A model generated the notes under the pieces. That model saw only the letters and a list, made by a program, of their open reading frames with translations, ran no database searches and was not told the origin of the DNA. A stretch of DNA of 64,000 nucleotides from Perca fluviatilis (Eukaryota; Chordata; Actinopteri; Perciformes; Percidae): the NCBI RefSeq assembly GCF_010015445.1, contig NC_053112.1, positions 38,930,281 to 38,994,280 of the forward strand, given 5' to 3'. Positions 12,447 to 24,179 of this stretch are shown here, in pieces. The number at the start of each line of letters is the position of its first letter. Within the stretch, counting starts at the first letter, position 1. The position numbers and the translations under genes were made by a program.

Positions 12447-13773
12447 GTAACAAAGATATATAGTTCTAAACAGTCTCTGGATTTAAGGTTTTCTCTCGTT
12501 GGGTGGGCGTGTCAGAGGTGTTACCCCTTCAGCAGCCAGGTGTCTGTAAAGTGGTGGTATTATAAAGGGTGTTCGACGCCACGGTTTCAGTTTAAATAAA
12601 CGCTTTGCTGCGTTTTGTCGGGGCTGAACGTGCCCCTAAGTAAAAAAAAGAAAATGTGTGGGTAAAATAGGAAAGAAGAGTTTATTTTTTTAAATGTAAG
12701 TAAGGTTTAATGTATTTAATCAACTGCTTATTGTCCATTTCTGGGCTCCATACACCACACCACTTTGTCTGTGAATACACTGACGAGCAAGTCATTTCAT
12801 TTCAGGGTCGCAAGACAAGACAAATGCACACGCATTCACGTAACGCCTAAAACCAGACTGACTAACTGCTGTAGTAATGTCATGTCTAACAGACCAGATT
12901 TGCATAATTAGACTCGCATATGCTAAAGAGCAGAGCCTTAATTCTGTCTGGCAGTACTAGCGACAATGAATCATGGGCTCCCTGTTGGTGTCAGCAGACA
13001 GACAGAAAGACAGACACACAGACAGACAGACAGACCACACGCAGGACGAGGACCCTTTTTTTTGTTGTAATTCATCTTTTCCGCCCCTTTCAAACTCACT
13101 CCTCCTCAGACACGCCCCTTTTCTTCATCTCTCCTCTTCATCATGGCCACCTTCCTCTACCTCTTCTCCTCACATTCCTGCTGTATCTTTCCTTTTCCCT
13201 CTACCTAGCTGCCTTGTTTCTCCTCGACTCTCTACCACCCACCCACCATCACCACACACACACACAGACACGCACGCACGCACACACACACTCCTGCTTC
13301 CCATTTGACATTGATAAATGGAGACTAACAGAGATGACAACATCATTACTCATGTTCAGTAGCGACACCGCCTAGGACAGAGAAAAACGAGAGGAAGAGG
13401 GAGGATGAAGGACAGGACAGGAGGAAGATGGGGAGTGAAGGGGTGGAGGGGGAAGGGGGAGGGCTGCAGTCGTGGGTGTTTGCTACAATCCATCCCCGAA
13501 CACGCACCCTAACATCTCCAGAGAGAACCACGTTGAGGTGTTCATTACTGGTGTGGAGAAGTAGAGCAACTGTTGATAGAACCTGCAGTCTGGAAGATTG
13601 GAACTCGGTAGGTTTCCTGCACAAATCCAATCAGACTAGAAACGCCTGCAGGGCTTTATCACTGAATCTGCTGCTCCTTTCAATTAACCTTGTGTCTATT
13701 ATTATATATTATATCATTATGTATATTATATATTGTATTTATTTATTGTATGTATTTATTTATCATTATTTAA
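12447..13773. other. Intergenic DNA, no gene seen
   Basis: Contains a (CAGA)n-rich patch near 12995-13035, a pyrimidine-rich stretch at 13085-13250 and a CA run at 13253-13290. Open frames here are short, of simple composition and lack splice context. Confidence 0.6.
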
Positions 13774-14600
13774 AGGGGCGCTATGCAGTTTTGGCAATTT
13801 CTTCACTGTTTTCGCTTTTTGCTCGCAGGTTTCTCTATAGAGCCCCCCCCTACAGCTTCGGAATAGATATTTGGCTACGCTGTCGTAAAAACTCGTTGGC
13901 GACTCTCCCCCCCCCCTCCCATCTTCTCCCTCTGGTCATGTGCATTTGTTTTCAAAGAAGCCGGCCGGCGAACGCACGGAGCCATGTCCACTGAGGTTTT
14001 TCTCGAATTATTACCCTTCTCTCCCGGGTCCATAACATTATTCTTTTTTCCTACAATGGCCGTAGAACGCTGTCGGAGCAGAAGCAACTTGCGTTTGCCG
14101 ACATCAAGCTGACAAGAAACTCTGTGGCAGATCAAGTTTCCGATCAAAGATACTCACAAGTGCAACAGCAAGAACGCCTGTCTCAGTTCTCGCCATTCTG
14201 AAAACGCAGCTCCGATGTTTACTCGTGTCTGACTCCTCGCTCGGTCAGTCTGCCGTTTCCTCTTTCTCTGTTCCTCCAACAATGCTTTCCGAGCTTTCTG
14301 CTTCTTTTTTGCCGGCTCAGCCATGACGATAGTGTGAAAAACTCCATCGCTACCTTGTTAGCCGATACCTGAATGGTCGTATGTGTGCAGTGCCGTGAAG
14401 CAATTTGTTACACCGCGAGACCTGATATCACGCCATACTTCCTGACGCTGAGGCTGGCGGCTCGCCGGCCGAAAGTTCAGCTCACAGGCGCTAGGGGACG
14501 ACTACCATTCAACCCGAAAAAAAGTCATATATCCATTCCAATGACTCCAAAGCTGTTCAGTTAAGGTCAATTAAGCTAAAAAAAACTGCATAGTTCCCCT
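13774..14600. mobile_element. TTAA-flanked non-autonomous DNA transposon (TTAAAGG type), 827 bp
   Basis: Flanked by TTAA at 13770-13773 and 14601-14604. The left end AGGGGCGCTATGCAGTTTT pairs with the right end AAAAACTGCATAGTTCCCCT. TTAA duplications plus an AGG start fit the T2/Kolobok-type MITEs described in Xenopus (TTAAAGG core). No transposase was seen. Confidence 0.85.
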
Positions 14601-16405
<1,805 letters not shown>

Positions 16406-16859
16406 TAGCCTGACAAGCCAGAACTCACCATTGGCAGGGCTCAATCCAAGGGGCGGGATAAACGGTTGTCATTCAAATTCCCTCTGCACGCAATAGGATA
16501 GCGCTACAACCAACCAGAGCAACGAAGAAGGTGGCTTCGAACACATCTTCCTTTTTTAAGAATGACTTTACTCAAAGAAAAGCTGAACTCCAAGTCTTCC
16601 AGAGTCGCGGCCAAAGCTGGTTCGAAAGACCGCTGTTCGCCAGCAGCAGCAGCCATCTTCTTTGTTTTCATTCAATTCACACAGAACCGTCGCAACTCTG
16701 CCGTCATTATGTTAAGCCCACCCACCGACTCTATACACGATGTGATTGGCCTGACTACAGTTTGGTTTTTCCAGCTCGCAAGCCAACAGAGAGTTGCTAG
16801 ACTGACCCTGGCTGCAAATTACATTTGCTGCCGATAGGGTGGTCTAGATTTCTAGGCTA
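16406..16859. mobile_element. hAT-like MITE, 454 bp
   Basis: The direct repeat AGTGAGGAG lies on both sides (16397-16405 and 16860-16868). The left end TAGCCTGACA pairs imperfectly with the right end TTTCTAGGCTA. An 8-9 bp duplication with short TA-starting termini fits the hAT superfamily. Short open frames inside show no homology I recognise. Confidence 0.7.
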
Positions 16860-16974
16860 AGTGAGGAGGGTCTAACAAAAAGAGTCTCTTTGTAGTTGTT
16901 TAATCTTTCGTTGTGGTCATTTTGCATCTCTTTGCTGTCAGTATGTATCTTTTCGAGTGATATTTGGCAGTTAA

Positions 16975-17886
16975 AGGCCCTGACACGCCAAACCGATTAT
17001 CGGCCGTCGGACAGTCTGGCGAGGTCAGTGACCCGAGTCTGTTTGGTGTGTTCCGTGCCGTCGTCAGTCGGAGGAGCCGTCGGCCTTCATTTGGGCCGAT
17101 TTAACATGTTTAATCGGAAGGCAGTCAGTTGGACTCAATGACCAATCTGATTGGTGGAGTGCTAACCCGGAAATGATGAGCGGGATGAGCGTGACTAACG
17201 CCTCTCAAAATCTGAAGAAAATCTTTTAAACTGACCTTTGTCGATCTAAAATGTTTTCAGAAACACGTTTCGGTGAACTATCTTCGAAAATATGAGATCA
17301 TATTCCGAACAAAGCGGCCATTATGCCCGGTTGTAAAATCCGGGAGCAGCCAGACCCACGTGACATGTTCGTCCAATCGGCTGCCGGTTTAAATTTTTTT
17401 GGGCGACAATACAGATTAGGCTCGATGGTGTTCTAACCCTAACCCATAACCAGGTGTGGAGGTGACCTTTTATTTAAAGTTTTAATCTTCCGCTGTCCAT
17501 CCTGTCCAGTGGTTCTTTTAACCTGCTTATAACATCTGGCTTTCTTTTGAACAGCTTTTATATAACCAAACTTGGTTTTTTAAGGAGGTTTTTAAGTGTT
17601 TTATTCACACCAGTGGTCCCCTTGTGCCCGTGCCCCTCGCAGCGCCCATTCCGTGAGTTGCGTTTTAACCCAAACCTAACCCTAACCCTAACTATTGCCT
17701 AATCCTAGTGCCGTATGGGGCTTAAAACACAGATAAACACAGATTAGCGCCACCTGCTGTTATGGAGACGTATTACGACGTTGCTTCGGTGTGTTCCGAG
17801 GCACTTTTTTGACCAACTTGGGGAGGCAGTCAGTCCAACTGCCTTTTCTGCCGAAGGTCGCCCATCGGGTTGGTGTGTCAGAGCCT
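16975..17886. mobile_element. TTAA-flanked non-autonomous DNA transposon (TTAAAGG type), 912 bp
   Basis: TTAA duplications lie at 16971-16974 and 17887-17890. The left end AGGCCCTGACACGCCAAACC pairs with the right end GGTTGGTGTGTCAGAGCCT; the two arms are similar over about 35 bp. The interior carries short telomere-like CCCTAA runs near 17440 and 17680. No transposase. Confidence 0.85.
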
Positions 17887-18249
17887 TTAAGGCCAGGGGG
17901 CCCCTGACACATTGGGCCTCTGCACCTGTGCCCCGTAGGCCCGCACAGTAATCCATCAATGGTTATTACAGTATATACACTAGGCTATATGGCCAAATGT
18001 GTGCAGACCAGTCAAATTCTTCCACACCAAACTAGGAGAAACCCTTTCTTTATGGACATGGCTTTGTGTACGGTGACATCGTTATCTTCAAAAGTAAAGG
18101 CCTTCTCCAAACTGTTTTCTGAAATATGATTGTGTACAGTACTGCAGCATTATTAATTTAAGAAGGAAGATTTTGAACTACTAAGTGGCCCAAACCATTA
18201 AAAAATGCACACAACAAAAACAAAAGTACACAAAAGTATGTGGACATGT

Positions 18250-19262
18250 ATGCTTTATATCATGGGTCTTCAATGGTTTTTTTTTCTTTAGGCCAAGGAC
18301 CCCTTAGCTGGAGAAGAGACGGAGCAGGGACCCCCTATTACATATATTGTATAAAAGTGAGTTGCATATTAAACTGAGCCTACAATGTGTAGGGCGTCCT
18401 AAAGCCTTTATACATACCTTTTTATGGTGCATACAATACCAAGCTTTTCAAATAAAAATTGTTGGCATGTTTATATATTTAAACATCATGTTTTAATGTT
18501 GGAATGTGGCCCAGTTAATCCTTAAGCTTAACTGTATCTGTGGATGGCTACCTTATGGCTACCTTACCTACAGGCCAGGAAGCCTATCATCAATGTGCAT
18601 GATAAAAAGAATGTTGAGAAGAGTCTATGGAGAGTCGGCCCCATTGTGACGTGGTATATTTAGGGGAGTAGTGATCTCCCCCCTGGGCTCTAGACACCGG
18701 GGGGGTGCAGAGAGTTGCTGAAGACCTGGATGATGGAATATGGAGCAGGACTATCTGCTGATATGATGAAGACAGGAGATGAAGGTGTAGAAAAGGGTTG
18801 CATTCATACTGAAATAACAACAGGCAGCAGCAGAGAGAAGAAAGGATTTTTGAAGTTTGACAGCAAGGATAGGATTGGCAAAGATTGTGGCAATATCTGG
18901 TCCAACTACTCAGAGACCACTAGGGGGTCCTCAGAGTCAATGCTGGGGGGCCTCCAAATTATTGTTCATTTTTGAAAGTTTTTTCAAAAATGAAAATGTC
19001 GTAACATGAATTTAACATATTATTAGCAAATATAAATCCCCACTGATGATAGGCTATACTGGCCTATAGGTAAGGTAGTCACTAAGATAACCATCCCCAG
19101 ATCCAGTTCATCCTGAGGAGTCACTGTGCCACATGTATGTTTTAAAATGAAAACATGATTTATAAAATCATGCCAACAATTATAAGGCTATTTTAATAGC
19201 TTAGTATTCTATGCAAAAAACGGTATGTATAAAGATTTTAGACTGCCCTACACGTTACTGTA
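18250..19262. mobile_element. Fold-back element with arms of about 300 bp
   Basis: The left arm (about 18270-18580) and right arm (about 18905-19260) are diverged inverted copies. Matching blocks include GTGTAGGGC then CTTTATACATACC, AATTGTTGGCATG, and TACCTTACCTA-AGGCCAG. The start resembles fish repeats with TAGGCCAAGGACCCC. Exact ends and target duplication were not resolved. The open frame at 18715-18975 lies between the arms and looks like repeat sequence. Confidence 0.65.
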
Positions 19263-19655
19263 TGGAAATTAATTTTATCCAATATATGTATTTTTTGGTC
19301 CCCTTTTGGTGAATGTATAGGACAGGGCAAAAGAGAAAACAGAGCAGAGAGAGAGAGAAGAGGGAGAGAGGATGGGATGAGGAGTAAAAAGGAATCTTTC
19401 TGTTGATTGACTAAGTTTACATGTGGTGGAAAAAAATGCACGGAATGGGCAAATTAAAGAATGGAAAAAGATGAAAATTTTTGGAAGTACTAGTGAAATG
19501 AATATCAGATGAATTTATCAAAACTGTATTAAAAAAAAAAAAAAATAAGTTAATTGGTGTTTAAATGTTTTTTTATTATTATTTGGATTGCCTTAATAAA
19601 TTATGGATCTGCTGTATGGAATTTGTATGGCTGTTTGTGTTTTCATCCCCTGCAG

Positions 19656-19820
19656 TGCAGATGTGCAACTTGAAGATATTAGTAAAGAGAGGACCGACAG
19701 ATAAAGCATTACAATATAACAACACCCATGGTTCAGGTAAGACTGCATTCTGAAAAAAACAACACTGTCATATTGCTGTACACAACATGTGAGTGAGAAG
19801 AATAATTCTTTGTGTGTGTG

Positions 19821-19880
<60 letters not shown>

Positions 19881-20859
19881 GATGTCACCGCAAGAGTTGT
19901 ACTTTTTCACAAATACTAATTGGATTGTCCCAGAAATAGAAAAATGGAATTGCTGTAGTTAAATAAAATTTCTTTTTATCTGCAGCACAATAATAGAGTC
20001 ACTAAAGCTATGTTTAGCATTGATAGAAAAATGTCAAATGTTAAAACGTTACATCTTAACAATTGAATTCTTTTGGTTTATGATTAACAATTTTGATTTG
20101 GTTTAAAACAAAACATACAGCTCAAAACATGAACACATCCCATTTTCTAGTGTACGCCTACACATTCAATCTGGCAAACCGTTTATATGACATTTTCTCA
20201 AACGCTGCCATCTCACAAGCCCACTCCTGGAATGAAGGCACCCCTTCATTGAGAAATAAGGATTCTAACCAAATGATCTTTTCTGCTGCTCTGTCTGTAC
20301 CTGGATGACAATGTTGATGTAGGTGCAAGAAGCTCAGGGGCTCAGTACTACGTGGTGAGTCACATTTATTAAGTTTCAGTATTTTAAGATTGTATGTTTC
20401 ATATCATGTGAAGCTCTAAAACCTTCCCACGTTATGGGAACCACATAGAACAAACCTGTACACTTTACCAAGTACAGTACTTGAGTAAATGTACTTAGTT
20501 TTCACATTCCACCACTGCTGTCAAGAGATCTCTTCCTAACGTGAATACTAGTAGGCTACTCAAGAGACGGTAGACTAAATTAAGCCTTCGTTTTGAGCAA
20601 AAAAATACAACCTCAATAGGCTTCATTAGTCTGAGTTCAACTAAATAGTGGGTATCCTCCTGTTGACAGTCATCTGTGGGTTTGTTGTTGGTTTATAATA
20701 TGTATAGTGCATATTTGTATTTTAATTTGATCTTTTTTTATTTTGTGAATGTGCACTCTACAGGTCATGAAGCTCAGGAAACCACTGAAGTGCATAAACC
20801 TGAGGACTGTCCTTAAGGGCAAGACGCTGTTGCTGCCATTTTGTTTGAACCTAAACTAG
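19656..20859 (+). CDS. Possible small three-exon gene, unknown product (low confidence)
   Basis: Three exon-like segments have compatible phases: 19656-19736 (after a strong acceptor, ttttcatcccctgcAG; donor TTCAG|gtaaga), 20323-20354 (32 nt, donor GTG|gtgagt, weak acceptor) and 20764-20859 (acceptor gcactctacAG, stop TAG at 20857-20859). Joined in frame they would give about 68 codons, beginning QMCNLKILVKRGPTDKA and ending LLLPFCLNLN. An AATAAA lies at 21053-21058. No start codon, upstream exon or homologue was recognised. It could be the 3' end of an unrecognised gene, a relic, or chance. Confidence 0.22.
19810..19877. repeat. (GT)n microsatellite
   Basis: GT run with a single TTT interruption near 19835. 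Confidence 0.95.
20455..20520. mobile_element. Fragment of a dispersed repeat, inverted relative to 9645-9735
   Basis: AAGTACAGTACTTGAGTAAA followed by TTCCACCACTGC. The reverse complement matches the style of 9645-9735 (GCGGTGGAATGTAACAAAG). I recall this motif as common in fish genomes. Confidence 0.5.
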
Positions 20860-21754
20860 GCTATATATAAAAAGTACACAAATACGTTGTAATGGTTTTA
20901 TGAAACTCCCCCATACACCCACAAATGTTTTGCAGTGTTGGATCTTCACTATGCGAAACGATGTGTAGGCCTATTCAACAAGAGAAAGCTGTTTTCACCT
21001 TCATCTGTTGAAAGTAGAACGTTTTTCTGCGCTTACTATGGTGCTCACGTTAAATAAAACATTAATAAAGGGAAACACCACCTAAATTAAAAATTATCAT
21101 ATTTATTTCCAAGGCCTAGACAAGTTCAATCAATTTAAAAACATGCCTGTAGGGGATCTTTAACTTTATTTATCACAATCTTATATTATGTTATAAGACT
21201 ATATCATATACTGTTAGTCGTAAAGGCTGTGTTATGCTTCACACTGGATGTTTAAAGGTCCCATGGCATGAAAATTTCACTTTATGAGTTTTTTTAACAT
21301 TAATATGAGCCTGCCTATGGCTTGAAATGGTGATAGGTGTAAACCGAGCCCTGGGTATCCTGCTCTGCCTTTGAGAAAATGAAAGCTCAGATGGGCCGAT
21401 CTGGAATCTTCTCCTTATGAGGTCATAAGGAGCAAGGTTACCTCCCCTTTCTCTGCTTTGCCCACCCAGAGAATTTGGCCCACCCATGGGAGAGAGACAT
21501 CATGGCTTTCAAACGAGCAAAGTGGCAGTTGGTCAAGGACAAGAACCCCCCCCAACACACCTCTCTCTCTCCTCCTCAATAGCTACAGACACAGAAATTG
21601 CACATCCTAAGGAAAACTCATTGTGGGACTGGCTCTAGTGGCTGTAATTCTGCACCAAGGCTGAATTTCGGGAAAGAGACTTCAGATACAGTATTAGGGG
21701 ACCACTAAGGTCTATATAAAAGAGACTTCAGATACAGTATTAGGGGACCACTAA

Positions 21755-22631
21755 CGGTAGGTTTCCACACAGCGAAATTTCGCTTTGCTCTCATTGAGGT
21801 TGAATGGAGACGAAATTCGCCCTGATTGAGCGAGATGAGAGCGAATCGCCGAGGGGTGCGAAATAAAGTTGACGAAAGTTTAACTTTATTCAAATGAGGA
21901 CCACTCGAGAACCAATCAGGTCCGCGTGTTTGTGTTTGGAGGCGGGAGTTACAAAAAAAGTCATCAGCGCCGTATCATGAAACTTTTGATGTGATTAAAA
22001 TGTTTCTACACGAACATCGGTACTTCTATCAACACGAATTGTGTTTTATATGACACACAAACTTAATTAGGGCACATACACCACTAAATAGATCACTGTG
22101 TATGTTAGTTTAAACACTCGAACTTTTCAGCTAGCCGACAGGCTAATCGCTAGCATGTTCGGACATTGGATTTCATTGTAGCCTAGCCAGGTAGCTAGCT
22201 AGCTAGGCCACTTGTGCATTTGTTTGATTACATGTTTTATTGGCAAACATTGACGCTTGTAGCAACACGGATTGTTGTTTATATGTCACACGAACTTAAA
22301 CAGTGCGAACACACACCACCAAATAGACCACTGGAGATAGTTTAAACATGATTCAGCTAGCCGACAGGTCACCCGCTAGCATGTTCGGACGTTGCATTTC
22401 ATTGTAAGCATAGCAAGGCAGCTAGGCTACATAGCCAGGTTACCAGAGCATTTATGAGCTAACATTTTACCAATGGTTTGCTGCTGTGCATTTTTACCGC
22501 CCTGTCTTCTGACAGCCCGGGACATTTAAAAAAATGTTGCGGTCTTGCGTGTTGTTTTCGCGACCACGCCCCCGAGGCAAACTTTCGCTGGCCGAAATTC
22601 GCGAGGTGTTTCGCTGTGTGGAACCCTACCG
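21755..22631. mobile_element. Nested MITE with TAA target duplication (PIF/Harbinger type), 877 bp
   Basis: TAA flanks both sides (21752-21754, 22632-22634). The left end CGGTAGGTTTCCACACAGCG pairs with the right end CGCTGTGTGGAACCCTACCG. A 3-bp TWA target duplication is the PIF/Harbinger hallmark. Two diverged direct copies of about 220 bp lie inside (about 22010-22200 and 22250-22430), both with CAGCTAGCCGACAGG and CGCTAGCATGTTCGGAC. It sits inside a 46-bp repeat unit. Confidence 0.85.
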
Positions 22632-22635
22632 TAAG

Positions 22636-24179
22636 GAATATATAAAAGAGACTTCAGATACAGTATTAGGGGACCACTAAGGCCTATATAAAAGAGACTT
22701 CAGATACAGTATTAGGGGACCACTAAGGTCTATATAAAAGAGACTTCAGATACAGTATTAGGGGACCACTAAGGTCTATATAAAAGAGACTTCAGATACA
22801 GTATTAGGGGACCACTAAGGTCTATATAAAAGAGACTTCAGATACAGTATTAGGGGACCACTAAGGCCTATATAAAAGAGACTTCAGATACAGTATTAGG
22901 GGACCACTAAGGTCTATATAAAAGAGACTTCAGATACAGTATTAGGGGACCACTAAGGTCTATACAAAAGAGACTTCAGATACAGTATTAGGGGACCACT
23001 AAGGTCTATATAAAAGAGACTTCAGATACAGTATTAGGGGACCACTAAGGTCTATACAAAAGAGACTTCAGATACAGTATTAGGGGACAACTAAGGTCTA
23101 TATAAAAGAGACTTCAGATACAGTATTAGGGGACCACTAAGGTCTATATAAAAGAGACTTCAGATACAGTATTAGGGGACCACTAAGGTCTATATAAAAG
23201 AGACTTCAGATACAGTATTAGGGGACCACTAAGGCCTATATAAAAGAGACTTCAGATACAGTATTAGGGGACCACTAAGGTCTATATAAAAGAGACTTCA
23301 GATACAGTATTAGGGGCCACTAAGGTCTATACAAAAGAGACTTCAGATACAGTATTAGGGGACCACTAAGGTCTATATAAAAAGAGACTTCAGATACAGT
23401 ATTAGGGGACCACTAAGGTCTATACAAAAGAGACTTCAGATACAGTATTAGGGGACAACCAAAGGTCTATATAAAAGAGACTTCAGATACAGTATTAGGG
23501 GACCACTAAGGTCTATATAAAAGAGACTTCAGATACAGTATTAGGGGACCACTAAGGTCTATATAAAAGAGACTTCAGATACAGTATTAGGGGACCACTA
23601 AGGTCTATACAAAAGAGACTTCAGATACAGTATTAGGGGACAACTAAGGTCTATATAAAAGAGACTTCAGATACAGTATTAGGGGACCACTAAGGTCTAT
23701 ATAAAAGAGACTTCAGATACAGTATTAGGGGACCACTAAGGGCTATACAAAAGAGACTTCAGATACAGTATTAGGGGACCACTAAGGGCTATATAAAAGA
23801 GACTTCAGATACAGTATTAGGGGACAACTAAGGTCTATATAAAAGAGACTTCAGATACAGTATTAGGGGACCACTAAGGTCTATATAAAAGAGACTTCAG
23901 ATACAGTATTAGGGGACCACTAAGGGCTATACAAAAGAGACTTCAGATACAGTATTAGGGGACCACTAAGGGCTATATAAAAGAGACTTCAGATACAGTA
24001 TTAGGGGACCACTAAGGTCTATATAAAAGAGACTTCAGATACAGTATTAGGGGACCACTAAGGCCTATATAAAAGAGACTTCAGATACAGTATTAGGGGA
24101 CCACTAAGGCCTGTATAAAAGAGACTTCAGATACAGTATTAGGGGACCACTAAGGCCTATATAAAAGAGACTTCAGATA
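22636..24179. repeat. 46-bp satellite array, about 34 copies, with TATA-box-like core
   Basis: The unit is the same as at 9113-9436 (AGAGACTTCAGATACAG, TTAGGGGACCACTAAGG, TCTATATAAAAG). Most units contain TATATAAAAG, which fits the TATA-box consensus. Variants (TATACAAAAG, GGACAACTAAG, GGCCTATA) recur at multiples of the unit; GGACAAC appears near 23085, 23453, 23637 and 23822, spacings of about 368, 184 and 185 bp, suggesting a four-unit higher-order repeat. Two further units on the left (21674-21752) and two on the right (26766-26850) are separated from the array by nested insertions. Confidence 0.97.

Noticed and set aside
12920..13375. Open frame of 151 codons rich in T, S and H
   Set aside because: Made of CAGA, CT and CA simple repeats; no conserved composition.
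17677..17700. Interstitial telomere repeats (CCCTAA)
   Set aside because: Only three to four units, inside a transposon that has its own ends; too short to suggest a chromosome fusion.
18715..18975. 86-codon plus-strand open frame
   Set aside because: Lies between the arms of a fold-back repeat, has no splice context and no recognisable homology.
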